From JAICXG01 sp036825615 (GTDB taxonomy: Bacteria; Verrucomicrobiota; Verrucomicrobiia; Chthoniobacterales; UBA10450): a DNA stretch of 64,000 bases. Positions 53,880 through 62,841 of the stretch are shown here, one piece after another (position 1 is the first letter of the stretch; every line of letters begins with the position of its first letter). The notes below the pieces were generated by a model. That model was not told the origin of the DNA, did no database searches, and saw nothing but the letters and a program-made list of their open reading frames with translations. A program made the translations under genes and the position numbers. The DNA lies in assembly GCA_036825615.1 (NCBI GenBank), contig DAISXY010000002.1, forward strand, positions 248,001 to 312,000, written 5' to 3'.

Positions 53880-55667
53880 TTAGCGCGCTCTGACGTCCGC
53901 GCTGGCGCTCCCGCCCAAATTACTGGTTACGGTGACGTTTACCGGATTCGTGACCCCGTTCTTTTTGAGGCGGTAATTACCGTCGCCTCGGGTCTGCATC
54001 GTCCCAAGGACTTGACCCGAACTCGTCACCTTGACAGTCAGGACTGCGGCGGGGTTCGAATCGGTTGCCATCACTGTGAGCTGGCTGCGTGCGGTGTTGT
54101 ATACGGCCTTGGTAATCGTCACCGTATCGACCATGACGGAGTTCACCGCGGCAAGAATGTCGATGCGACCGTTGCCGAAAGTGTTATTCGGTGTCTTTGG
54201 CGTACCGGAGTCACAGCTGTTCGAGAGAATGTGGACGGCGTTGTTATTCAAGACCGGTTCGGTCGCATCAGGATTATTCTTTAGCTCCGGATGCGCCGAC
54301 CAAAGGAGCGCGACCGCACCGGCGATGTGTGGGGTCGCCATCGAAGTGCCACTGGCTAAAACATACGCACTATCGGAGGTGTTACTGGCCGAACGAGTGT
54401 TAGTTCCCGGCGCGCAGATATCGGGCTTCAGTCGCATGCTGCCATCGACTGTCACAGGTCCACGACTGCTGAAGGAGGCGATGGTATCGAAGCCGGTGTT
54501 TAGCGCTCCTACGGTGTAACTGGCATCATAGAGTGACGCAGGGTCAGTCACAGTCGAGCAACTCGGACCGGAGTTACCCGCAGCCACAACCATCTCGATG
54601 CCGGCGGCGCGTTGCGCTTCCACCCCAGCCTGGAGCGTATTGGGCGCACAACCCTCCGATGTCGGACAGCCCCAGGAGTTAATTGTCACATCCGGAGCCT
54701 TGGTCGGGTCACCCTGGGAAGGATCGCCCCCCACCGGGTAAGGAGCAAGGAAGAACTCCATGCACTCGAGGTATCTTGCGGGCGTGCCGACGCCTTCGTC
54801 CATGTTGCGGCAACCGATGCACTCAGCCGAAGGCGCCATGCCGATCTGGTTGCTTCCGCCATCGTCGCCAATCGCGGTGCCGAGTGTGTGACTGCCGTGG
54901 AAGTAGTCATCGCATGGCTGAGGGGAATTGTTTCCGCAGGGGTTACCGACACTGTCATGAATCGAGTCATGCCAGTTAAAGTCATGGTCAGCAGTCACAC
55001 CGTCCCAGCCGCGGTAATGCGGTTTAATCGCATTATGAGTCCAGCGAAAACCTGTGTCCGCGGTCGCGACGACGATGCCCTGGCCTTTGAATCCTTCCGC
55101 CCAAACGTCAGGGGCATGAGTATAAGTTATTCCCGGCTCGACTGTATCCGGCGCGGTAGGCTGCGATGCCACTGGAATCGGTCGCTCACCCTGCGGGATG
55201 CCGCGCACGTGCGGATTGCCTTCCACCCGCGCCACATCAGGCCGGGCCGCGAGCGCGAGCGCATCCTCATAGTGACCTTTCACCCAGACGGCGTTGACGA
55301 TGTAATAGGAGCGGTGCTCGAGCTTACGTTCCTGCAGCCATTGCAGGATCGAGCCTTGCGTCGCTTGCTTCTTGTTCCAAAGGGCGTCGCGCACGAACTG
55401 CCCTTTGGCAGCCTTGGTCGGAAGGAGCGCGGCTCCGCTCAGGTCGGCCTGGTCAGCCATGATGACCATGAATTCTGCCTGCTGGCCATTGGTAGTATGT
55501 TCAACTACCCATGGCGCGATTTTCCGCAGCGCCGCCGCCTGCCCGGGGCGGTTAACCGCACGCAATGATCCCACCGCACCGATGGCGATGGCCAAAGCTG
55601 CGGCAAGAAAGACGAAAGCAACGCTCCGCCGCAGCATCCCAAACCTTGTATTGCTGTTTTTACGCAT
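53880..55667 (-). CDS. S8 family serine peptidase (subtilase), secreted
   Basis: Protein of 595 aa. Signal peptide (VAFVFLAAALAIAIGAVGSL), inhibitor I9-type propeptide (about residues 60-150, with RSYYIVNAVWVKGHYED), then the catalytic domain: Asp in VVATADTGFRWTH, His in DDYFHGSHTLGTA, oxyanion Asn in VVAAGNSGPSC, Ser in LASGTSMATPHIAGAVALLW. A C-terminal beta-type domain of about 100 residues with Thr/Val/Asn repeats follows. Extra Cys residues suggest disulfides outside the cell. Start ATG 55667; terminator seen downstream. Confidence 0.93.
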   Translation of the reverse strand: MRKNSNTRFGMLRRSVAFVFLAAALAIAIGAVGSLRAVNRPGQAAALRKIAPWVVEHTTNGQQAEFMVIMADQADLSGAALLPTKAAKGQFVRDALWNKKQATQGSILQWLQERKLEHRSYYIVNAVWVKGHYEDALALAARPDVARVEGNPHVRGIPQGERPIPVASQPTAPDTVEPGITYTHAPDVWAEGFKGQGIVVATADTGFRWTHNAIKPHYRGWDGVTADHDFNWHDSIHDSVGNPCGNNSPQPCDDYFHGSHTLGTAIGDDGGSNQIGMAPSAECIGCRNMDEGVGTPARYLECMEFFLAPYPVGGDPSQGDPTKAPDVTINSWGCPTSEGCAPNTLQAGVEAQRAAGIEMVVAAGNSGPSCSTVTDPASLYDASYTVGALNTGFDTIASFSSRGPVTVDGSMRLKPDICAPGTNTRSASNTSDSAYVLASGTSMATPHIAGAVALLWSAHPELKNNPDATEPVLNNNAVHILSNSCDSGTPKTPNNTFGNGRIDILAAVNSVMVDTVTITKAVYNTARSQLTVMATDSNPAAVLTVKVTSSGQVLGTMQTRGDGNYRLKKNGVTNPVNVTVTSNLGGSASADVRAR

Positions 55668-55779
55668 AGTGGGATCACGGTCTAGATGTTTTGCGGGCAG
55701 AGATCAAGACAATTCTGGTTACAGAATCGACTTCCTGCGCCGGGCTGGCGAAAGCCCTCAAACCGCCGCCATCGCTGAC

Positions 55780-56193
55780 TTACGGTTTCCGTCCTTCTTC
55801 GACATCAAAAAGCTGGGTCAACGTCTGGATGTCCGCGCGCTTCGCCAAGCCGGCCTCGGTCTTGGATTTGGCAAGGTGATTGGAAGCGAAGTCATTCCAG
55901 CCAAGCTTGGAGATGAATCCATTCCAGATCTCGATGTCATTCTTGTAGAGGCGGTGCCCGTTGTTGTAACACCATTCGAGAATCTCCTCGTCGCTTCCAC
56001 CTTTGCGCACCCGGGCGCAAAGCTTGTCGTATTCGACACGTAGAAATTTGATCAGCCGCCGATCCGCCCCGCGGCCGAGATTCTCCTGATATTCCGGATC
56101 GAGTTTCCCTGCCGCATGCAGCCGGATCTTGTCCAGCAGGCGGGGGAAATAGCGCAGGCCATTTGTTTCATCCTCAGCACTCCTGGGCTTCAT
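55780..56193 (-). CDS. DUF5069 family protein
   Basis: Protein of 137 aa from ATG 56193 (MKPRSAEDETNG). The pattern of DUF5069 is visible: LRYFPRLLDKIRLHAAGKLD, EYDKLCARVRKGGSDEEILE and KNDIEIWNGFISKLGWNDFAS. The family is of unknown function, soluble and common in Verrucomicrobia. No signal peptide. Confidence 0.8.
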   Translation of the reverse strand: MKPRSAEDETNGLRYFPRLLDKIRLHAAGKLDPEYQENLGRGADRRLIKFLRVEYDKLCARVRKGGSDEEILEWCYNNGHRLYKNDIEIWNGFISKLGWNDFASNHLAKSKTEAGLAKRADIQTLTQLFDVEEGRKP

Positions 56194-56336
56194 GCGCAAA
56201 TCTGAATCGGACAATCGTTCCTCGCAAGCGGGTGGCGCGAAAAGGCAGGGTTTCCAGCGTTTGAAGGACTACCTCTGGTCCGATTTGGTGACGGCCAAAC
56301 CGTTGCAGGAGAGCCGATCGATTGGTAGATAATCGC

Positions 56337-57017
56337 ATGAAACTGACCTACTACGGACACGCCTGTTTCGCCGTCATCGCCGGTGGCAAGCAACTGCTCT
56401 TTGATCCATTCATCCGGCCAAACCCGCTCGCGAAAAAAATCGAAATTGAGAAGATCGCGGCCGACTACATTCTGGTTACCCATGGCCATGGCGACCATGT
56501 CGCGGATGTGGTGGAGATTGCCAAGCGCACCGGCGCGACCGTGATTGCGCCCTTTGAGACGGCTTCCTGGCTGGAAAAACAGGGCGCTGCCAATGTGCAG
56601 GGGATGAACCACGGGGGCGCCAGCCAGTTACCATTCGGGCGCGTCAAGTTAACCGCCGCGGTGCACAGCAGCTCATTACCCGATGGGAGTTACGGCGGGA
56701 ATCCGTGCGGCTTTGTCATCGAAAGTAGCGACGGTAACTTCTATTACTCGGGAGATACCGCCCTCACGATGGACATGAAGCTAATCGGCGAACAAACAAA
56801 GCTACGCTTCGCCGTCCTGCCGATCGGTGACTTTTTCACGATGGGAATCGACGACGCGGTGCACGCTGCGAACTTCGTCGGAGCGACAAAGATTGTTGGC
56901 GTGCACTATGACACCTTTCCGCCGATCAAGATCGACCACGCCGCAGCTATCAAGACCGCCCAGGCCGGGGAGAAGGAGTTACTTCTGCCAAGGATCGGTG
57001 AAACGATCGACCTCTAG
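56337..57017 (+). CDS. UPF0173/UlaG-like metal-dependent hydrolase
   Basis: Protein of 226 aa of the metallo-beta-lactamase fold: LTYYGHACFAVIAGGKQLL, the metal motif VTHGHGDHVADVVEIA, and later YYSGDTALTMDMKL, VLPIGDFFTMG and GVHYDTFPPI. UPF0173 members act as general metal hydrolases of unknown substrate. Start ATG 56337. Its stop TAG (57015-57017) interlocks with the stop of the convergent SET gene in a CTAG. Confidence 0.92.
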   Translation: MKLTYYGHACFAVIAGGKQLLFDPFIRPNPLAKKIEIEKIAADYILVTHGHGDHVADVVEIAKRTGATVIAPFETASWLEKQGAANVQGMNHGGASQLPFGRVKLTAAVHSSSLPDGSYGGNPCGFVIESSDGNFYYSGDTALTMDMKLIGEQTKLRFAVLPIGDFFTMGIDDAVHAANFVGATKIVGVHYDTFPPIKIDHAAAIKTAQAGEKELLLPRIGETIDL

Positions 57018-57490
57018 GTAAGTGGTTCGAGCATCGTGCCGCGGCAGGTCGAGGCACCGCAGTTACAGCCGAAAAGCTTTTCCAATGCCTTCGTGCGACG
57101 GTCCGCCGGTTCCAGGTTGTAGTCGTAGAATAACTCTTCGCCTTGCTCGATCTTGCACAGCGCGTGAATATAAATCCGCCCGTGTTGCTCGCGCGGTTCG
57201 CAGTTTGGCTCGCAGGAATGATTGATCCAGCGTGACTCATTCCCGCCCACGCCGGCGTCAATCACCATGCCGTTCTCGATGGAAAAAAAGAACGTGTGAT
57301 ACGGATGTCTCGGGTCGTGCGGCGGTAACTCTTGCGCCACCGTCCACGGAATCCGCCGCCCCGTGTACTCGATGATCCGGGCGCCGCGGCGGATCGGAAC
57401 GGTGGCAAACACTCCTTTGCCATGAACCGCAGATCGTCCCACGCGGACAAGCTTGGATCTACTCTTCGCGCGTGCTCTCACCGAGAACAT
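57014..57490 (-). CDS. SET domain protein with post-SET cysteines
   Basis: Protein of 158 aa, essentially one SET domain: GKGVFATVPIRRGARIIEYT, then the core NESRWINHSCEPNCEP and GEELFYDYN, and a post-SET cluster CNCGASTC. That set of Cys residues binds zinc in known lysine methyltransferases. Bacterial SET proteins act on ribosomal or other proteins in few proven cases, so the target is unknown. Start ATG 57490 overlaps the end of the beta-lactamase gene by about 30 bases. Confidence 0.88.
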   Translation of the reverse strand: MFSVRARAKSRSKLVRVGRSAVHGKGVFATVPIRRGARIIEYTGRRIPWTVAQELPPHDPRHPYHTFFFSIENGMVIDAGVGGNESRWINHSCEPNCEPREQHGRIYIHALCKIEQGEELFYDYNLEPADRRTKALEKLFGCNCGASTCRGTMLEPLT

Positions 57491-58337
57491 CACTCACGAT
57501 CCGCGCCGCCTCTGCGATTGCGCCTAGTCGTGCGTTTGCCGAAGCAGTAGATCCAAGGGAATAAACTGCAAGCAGGATCGGCGCTCTTCCAGGCGGACGG
57601 AGAATCGCAATGTCGTTAGTCGCTCCGTTCGCACCCCGGCCAGTCTTATCACCTACCTGCCAGCCCTTGGGGACTCCGGCGCGAATCATCTCCGCACCGG
57701 TAGTGTTACCGGAGAGCCAGCGGTTAAGTTGCTCGCGCGAGGCCGGGGAAAGCTCATCGCCTACGAGCAACACGCGCAGATCGCCGAGCATGGCTGCGGG
57801 AGTGGTCGTATCGCGCTCGTCGGCCGGCAACGCGCTGTTTAAGTCGGGTTCGATTCGATCGAGCCGACTATCTTTATCCCCGAGCGAGCGCGCATAACGA
57901 GTCAAGCCCTCGGGCCCGCCGATGGTCTTGAGGAGGAGATTGCCCGCGGTGTTGTCGCTTAGCTGAAGGGCCGCGGCGCAGAGGGCGCCGAGAGTCATGC
58001 CTCCTTCGTTAACATGGGCCCGAGTTACGGGCGCATACTCCAGCAGATCAGCCTTCGTGTAGGGGATAAACCGAGTCAGGTTATCTTTTCCCTGGTCGAC
58101 TCGATGAAGCACGGCGGCAGCAGCGAGAAACTTGAACGTGCTGCACATCGGAAACCGCTCCTCCGCTCGGTGGCGGATTTGTCGGCCGCTGCCCGTATCC
58201 AGCGCCGCCACTCCTAACCGGCCGCCGGTCCGCGCCTCGACTTCCTTGAGTCGTTGTTCTCCGGGCTCTGCCGCATAACTCTGCGCGAGCGACAGGAGTA
58301 CAAAGAACAGGAGCAGAAGTCGCGAACGAGGTGTCAT
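57459..58337 (-). CDS. class A beta-lactamase
   Basis: Protein of 292 aa. Signal peptide (LLLLFFVLLSLAQSYAA), active-site serine motif in MCSTFKFLAAAAVLHRVD (SxxK), SDN loop LQLSDNTAGNLLL, omega-loop Glu in LDRIEPDLNSA and KTG in VGDKTGRGANG. All four class A landmarks are intact, so penicillinase activity is expected. The gene belongs to a chromosomal operon with no mobile element at its borders, so it is probably old and native. Confidence 0.92.
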   Translation of the reverse strand: MTPRSRLLLLFFVLLSLAQSYAAEPGEQRLKEVEARTGGRLGVAALDTGSGRQIRHRAEERFPMCSTFKFLAAAAVLHRVDQGKDNLTRFIPYTKADLLEYAPVTRAHVNEGGMTLGALCAAALQLSDNTAGNLLLKTIGGPEGLTRYARSLGDKDSRLDRIEPDLNSALPADERDTTTPAAMLGDLRVLLVGDELSPASREQLNRWLSGNTTGAEMIRAGVPKGWQVGDKTGRGANGATNDIAILRPPGRAPILLAVYSLGSTASANARLGAIAEAARIVSDVLGESTREE

Positions 58338-58351
58338 CGAGTCGCTCCGCC

Positions 58352-58657
58352 TCAGGCTGGCGCCATCTCCGGCAGGCCGAGAAAGATCTCTTCCTTCGCG
58401 CGTTCCTCCGTGGTCTGGAGCGGCGCGAAACGCTCCGCGCGAAAGCCCCGCTCAATCCCATGGGCATTGAGCGGGCCTTTAATTTCGCAGAGATAGACCG
58501 CAACCTCTCCTTCGTCGCCAGTCAGGCCGATCCCCGGGACAATGTCGCGAATCGTATAAACGGAGCCTTCCTTGGGTAACTCACCGTAGAGTTTCTCGAT
58601 CCCAAGCGGGAAACGGCCGTCAACACAAACCACCTTCTGATTCGGCAAGAACATCAC
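58352..58657 (-). CDS. conserved small protein of unknown function
   Basis: Protein of 101 aa without signal peptide. Segment KVVCVDGRFPLGIEKLYGEL, followed by SVYTIRDIVPGIGL and VAVYLCEIKG, gives an alternating beta pattern. Its ATG at 58657 overlaps the stop of the tricorn-like gene (ATGA), and the beta-lactamase begins 14 bases after its end. No family recognised. Confidence 0.65.
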   Translation of the reverse strand: MMFLPNQKVVCVDGRFPLGIEKLYGELPKEGSVYTIRDIVPGIGLTGDEGEVAVYLCEIKGPLNAHGIERGFRAERFAPLQTTEERAKEEIFLGLPEMAPA

Positions 58658-61600
58658 GGGTTACTCGAGCCGCCGTTCGGGGTGCTGGAACCGCCGTTCG
58701 CAGGGTTACGATTTGGGAAAGGCGGAATCGGCGGCAGCTCGTATCCTTTTGTCTTCATCTCCGCCTGCACCTCCTGGATGCCGCGATCGAGTTGCTGGTC
58801 TTCACCCCGGAACTCCTTTGCCGGGTCGTTATCGACCACAATATCAGGATCAACTCCATGGCTCTCGATGATCCACCCCTTACCATCTTTCGAGTAAGGC
58901 GCAAACTCGGGTTTGAATAACTGGCCGCCATCAATCAACGGCAGCGGGTTGCGGATCCCGATAACTCCGCCCCAGGTGCGTTTGCCGATCAGTTTTCCAA
59001 GTCCCAAGGCCTTGAAGCGGAACGGGAAGATATCTCCATCTGAAGCGGAGAACTCATTGATCAGAGTGACCATCGGGCCAAGGAACGTTTGCGGCGGATT
59101 AGTCCTCGGGACACCATTCCGGAACATCTCGACCATAACGAGTGCGCGCCGCAGGCGCTCGATCACGAGTGGTGAAACAAAACCGCCGCCGTTGCCGCGC
59201 ACATCGATGATCAAGCCTTTCTTGCGGATCTGTGGGAAGTAACGCTTGGTGAATTCATTCAAGCCGGGCTGACCCATGTCTGGAATATGAAGGTAACCAA
59301 CCGTGCCACCGGTCTTTTTGCTGACGTAGTCGATATTGTGCTGGACCCAATCAAGGTAATAGAGCGGCGACTCATCCGCTGTGGGCACGACCGTGATATC
59401 ACGCGCCCCCGCGTCTGACGGGGTCGAGTTCACGCGCAGGATCACCTGTTTGTCGGCCGTGCCGATGAGCGCATCATAGATATTCGGGAGCGTGGAAACC
59501 GGTATGCCGTTGACTGCGAGAATATAGTCACCTGGCTTGAGATTCAGACCAATCGCCGTGAGAGGAGACCGGGTCTCGTCGTTCCAGTTTTCACCCGGCA
59601 GGATCTTATCGATGCGATAGGCTTTGCTCGCCGGGTCGCGCGATAACTGCGCGCCGAGCAAGCCGAGCTTGATTCGCGGGGTCTCCGGTCGCTCGCCGCC
59701 TGCGACATAGGCGTGGCCGTTGTTCAGTTCACCGATCAGTTCGCCAATAAGATAGGTCAGGTCATTACGATGATTCACATAAGGGAGGAGGGCGGCGTAT
59801 TTGTCGCGCATCGCCTTCCAATCAACCCCGTTCATGTCTGGGTTATAGAAGAAGTCGCGCATTTGTCGCCACGATTCATAGTAGATCTGCTTCCACTCGG
59901 CACGGCGATCCGCCATGAGATCGAGACCGTCGATCTTCATCTTGTGATCCTTGGTCTCGAGTTTGTCCTTTGGCAGGTCGATGACGAAGTAATCCTTGTC
60001 CTGCTTGAGGAGCATCTTCTTTCCATCGAAGCTGATCTGATAGCTATTCACGTCACCCAGCACCGTCTCCTTGCGGTCCTCGAGGCTGTAGGAGCAGAGA
60101 TGCCATTTGACGTCGGCTGGGCCTTCCTCTTCGTCGCCCCCGCCTTTGTCGCCGACCGTGCGCCGGAGATAAAAGACCCGATCATCGACGAGGCGGAGAT
60201 CCTTGTAATTCGCAGGGTCAATATCCAGGCCGACGATCCGCTTCTCGATTCCATCGGTATCTACCTTCACCGTGACCGGTTTTTTCTTTTCCTCTTTTTT
60301 GCCTTCCTTCTTTTCGCCTTCAGCCTTTTCCTTCTCCTTTTCCTTCTTGGTCGGCTTGCCTACTTCGTCGCTCCGGGGTGCGAGCGGGGATTCGGTTTCC
60401 TTCGAGAGCGTGACCAGATACGGCCGCTGCTGATCCACGTAGATGGCTTCAAATTCCTCCTCGCTAAAGGTCGGTTTGAAATCCCGGCTGGAAGAAAGCA
60501 TCAGATACTTGCCGTCGTCGCTGAAGCTGACCCGGCCGGAGCTATACCAGTCTTCAGTCACGGGGAAGGTCTTCTTATTTCCGAGAGAGTAGAGATACAC
60601 CCTTCCCTGGTCGTTATCTTCCGGCTGGGCCCAGGCGATCCACTGACTGTCAGGCGACCAGTCGTAGGATTCGATTTCGCCAAACTTGTCATGTGCCACT
60701 TCCGTGAGCGCCTTGCTCGCGACGTCGACATAACGGAGCCGTTGCATCCGGTCACTCCAGAGGAGCTTCTTACTGTCGGGCGACCAGATCGGCTGGTAGT
60801 AGTAAGTGTCGGCTGCCTTCGTTAGCTGCTGGGGTTGACCTTTACCGTCCTGCGAGCGGACATAGAGTTCGTTCTCGCCGGACTCGTCCGAGTTATAGGC
60901 GATCCATTTCCCATCGGGGGACCAGACGGCATCGCGTTCATGCGCGTTCGAAGTTCGGGTCAGGGCCCGCTCCGTTCCTTCCTTCGCCGGGACGGAGAAG
61001 AGATCGCCCCGTGCCACGACAATCGCGCGCTGGCCGTCGGGCGCGAGATTTACCGACTCGATGTGCTTCGAAGCGTCGAGAAACTGGGAACGACCGGAAG
61101 CGAAGTCTTCCTTGATGTTGATCGGGAGTGGAGTCGCCTGGCCGCCGGCGAGGTCATAGCGCCAGATATAGCCGGCCTGTTCGAAGACAATCGCGTCTTT
61201 TCCAATCGTCGGGAACTTAATGTCGAAATCCTTAAAGTGGGTAAGCTGTTTGGTCTCTTTCGTCCCGAGATCGATCGAGAACAGGTTCATCCGGTTATCG
61301 CGATCGGAGAGGAAGTAAATCTTATTATCGGGGCCCCACATCGGACAAATGTCCTGGGCCGGGTTGTTCGTCAGGTTCTCGGTCTGCTGAGTCTTGAAAT
61401 CGTAAATCCAGACGTCGTCCGCCATGCCGCCGCGGTAATGCTTCCAGGTGCGGAACTCACGGAAGACGCGGTTGTAAGCGAACTTGGAGTCATCCGGTGA
61501 AAACGAGATAAAACCGCCGCGCGGCACCGGCAGCTGCTGTGGCAGGTCCGCATTAAGACCGACGGTCTCGAGGTCGCCGATGAAGGAATTAAAAGAAGTG

Positions 61601-62055
61601 CGGCGAGAGCGGAAGATGACGAGCGGCTTGGTATTCTCCCAGCCCATGACGATGTTGTTCGGACCCATCCGATCAGAGATGTCGTCGCGTGAGAGGGTCG
61701 CGGTCGTGGTCAGGCGCTTCGGTTCGCCTCCGTCGCCCGGCATGACATAGACCTCGGTGTTGCCATCGTATTGTGAGGTGAAGGCGAGCTGCCTGCCGTC
61801 GGGTGAGAAATGCGGGAATGAGCTGTAACCCGGGCCGCTCGTCAGGCGGCGCGCGGTGCCGCCGTTTTTCGAAACGGTGTAGAGCTCGCCGGCGTAACAG
61901 AAGACGATCTGGTCGCCGTTGGTGGTGGGAAAACGGAGCAGCCGGGTCGTGTTCGGCAGTTGTTGCTGGGCGAGCGTGCGCGGCGTCGTGAGGGCGAAAC
62001 CGGCGAAGAGAGCGAGCAGGATAATCGTGCGACGAGAGAAGCGAACCCAATTCAT
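58654..62055 (-). CDS. tricorn-like S41 family protease, exported
   Basis: Protein of 1133 aa: signal peptide (TIILLALFAGFALTTPRTLA), a WD40/PD40-type beta-propeller region (about 40-500, with FSPDGRQLAFTSQYDGNTEV and similar units), a Lys/Glu-rich low-complexity stretch (about 570-600), a helical part, a PDZ-like domain (LKPGDYILAVNGIPV) and an S41 catalytic domain with DVRGNGGGFVSPLVIERL and the serine in LINEFSASDGDIFPF. The order matches bacterial tricorn homologues that finish protein degradation in the periplasm. It heads a four-gene operon. Confidence 0.93.
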   Translation of the reverse strand: MNWVRFSRRTIILLALFAGFALTTPRTLAQQQLPNTTRLLRFPTTNGDQIVFCYAGELYTVSKNGGTARRLTSGPGYSSFPHFSPDGRQLAFTSQYDGNTEVYVMPGDGGEPKRLTTTATLSRDDISDRMGPNNIVMGWENTKPLVIFRSRRTSFNSFIGDLETVGLNADLPQQLPVPRGGFISFSPDDSKFAYNRVFREFRTWKHYRGGMADDVWIYDFKTQQTENLTNNPAQDICPMWGPDNKIYFLSDRDNRMNLFSIDLGTKETKQLTHFKDFDIKFPTIGKDAIVFEQAGYIWRYDLAGGQATPLPINIKEDFASGRSQFLDASKHIESVNLAPDGQRAIVVARGDLFSVPAKEGTERALTRTSNAHERDAVWSPDGKWIAYNSDESGENELYVRSQDGKGQPQQLTKAADTYYYQPIWSPDSKKLLWSDRMQRLRYVDVASKALTEVAHDKFGEIESYDWSPDSQWIAWAQPEDNDQGRVYLYSLGNKKTFPVTEDWYSSGRVSFSDDGKYLMLSSSRDFKPTFSEEEFEAIYVDQQRPYLVTLSKETESPLAPRSDEVGKPTKKEKEKEKAEGEKKEGKKEEKKKPVTVKVDTDGIEKRIVGLDIDPANYKDLRLVDDRVFYLRRTVGDKGGGDEEEGPADVKWHLCSYSLEDRKETVLGDVNSYQISFDGKKMLLKQDKDYFVIDLPKDKLETKDHKMKIDGLDLMADRRAEWKQIYYESWRQMRDFFYNPDMNGVDWKAMRDKYAALLPYVNHRNDLTYLIGELIGELNNGHAYVAGGERPETPRIKLGLLGAQLSRDPASKAYRIDKILPGENWNDETRSPLTAIGLNLKPGDYILAVNGIPVSTLPNIYDALIGTADKQVILRVNSTPSDAGARDITVVPTADESPLYYLDWVQHNIDYVSKKTGGTVGYLHIPDMGQPGLNEFTKRYFPQIRKKGLIIDVRGNGGGFVSPLVIERLRRALVMVEMFRNGVPRTNPPQTFLGPMVTLINEFSASDGDIFPFRFKALGLGKLIGKRTWGGVIGIRNPLPLIDGGQLFKPEFAPYSKDGKGWIIESHGVDPDIVVDNDPAKEFRGEDQQLDRGIQEVQAEMKTKGYELPPIPPFPNRNPANGGSSTPNGGSSNP

Positions 62056-62164
62056 AAAGTGGGGAGAAAGCTGCGTTTGAATTGGCCGGACGCAACCAGA
62101 TGTTGTGCCGGGGCGATTTCGGGTCGCCCGTGATGCTGCGTTACGTTGACAACAAAAATCCGGG

Positions 62165-62836
62165 ATGATAATGTCGCGCCAATTCGCGGCCCAGGTCGTT
62201 AGGCTGACGAAGGAACCTCTGCACTCGCTACTCGACAGTCAGGTTCTGGTTCTGAACCGCCTCTGGCAGGCGGTGAATGTCTGCTCCGCGCGTCGTGCTT
62301 TTGCCCTGCTCTACCAGGGTCACGCCGAGGTCGTCTGGGCGGATCAGGAGAACAACTTTGCGACCCACGACTTTGCCAGTTGGCGCGATTTTTCGGTCAA
62401 CGCGCCCGCGGCCGAGCACGAGATGGTGAAGACGATCTCGTGGAAGATCCGGGTGCCGCGCGTCATTGTCCTGCTGCTCTTCGACCGGCTGCCGAAGAAG
62501 GAAGTGAAATTTACCCGGCACAACGTCTTCGAGCGCGACAACAACACCTGCCAGTACTGCGGCAAACTGTTCGAGCGGCAGGAACTGAATCTCGATCACG
62601 TCCTGCCGCGCGACAAAGGCGGGCTGACGACCTGGGAAAATGTGGTTTGCTCCTGCATCCCCTGCAACACCCGCAAGGGCAACCGCCTCCCGCACCAGGC
62701 TGGCATGCATTTGATCCGCAAACCGCGGCGTCCGAAATGGCGGCCGTTCGTCCACGTCACTTTCACGAGCCAGGCGCATGAGAGCTGGCGTCATTTTGTC
62801 GACCTGGCCTACTGGAACGTCGAGCTGAGCGACTAG
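62165..62836 (+). CDS. HNH endonuclease family protein
   Basis: Protein of 223 aa. The C-terminal half carries an HNH domain with CQYCG and CSCIPCN zinc pairs, LNLDHVLPRDKGGLTTWENV with the catalytic His, and the second conserved Asn. The N-terminal half has LDSQVLVLNRLWQAVNVCSA, a known companion part in this HNH subgroup, and VIVLLLFDRLPKKEVKF. Such proteins occur as chromosomal genes in many phyla and are not by themselves proof of a mobile intron. ATG 62171 is an equal start option. Confidence 0.88.
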   Translation: MIMSRQFAAQVVRLTKEPLHSLLDSQVLVLNRLWQAVNVCSARRAFALLYQGHAEVVWADQENNFATHDFASWRDFSVNAPAAEHEMVKTISWKIRVPRVIVLLLFDRLPKKEVKFTRHNVFERDNNTCQYCGKLFERQELNLDHVLPRDKGGLTTWENVVCSCIPCNTRKGNRLPHQAGMHLIRKPRRPKWRPFVHVTFTSQAHESWRHFVDLAYWNVELSD

Positions 62837-62841
62837 GCAAT

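Noticed and set aside
54040..54062. GGTTCGAATC-like stretch resembling a tRNA T-arm
   Set aside because: Lies within the subtilase gene and no acceptor stem or anticodon arm can be drawn around it.
59713..60825. 370-residue plus-strand frame opposite the tricorn-like gene
   Set aside because: Antisense to propeller and S41 sequences. The run of hydrophobic residues mirrors a Lys/Glu-rich stretch.
62165..62836. HNH protein as part of a homing intron or mobile element
   Set aside because: No split host gene, intron-like structure or repeats at its borders; it looks like an ordinary chromosomal gene.
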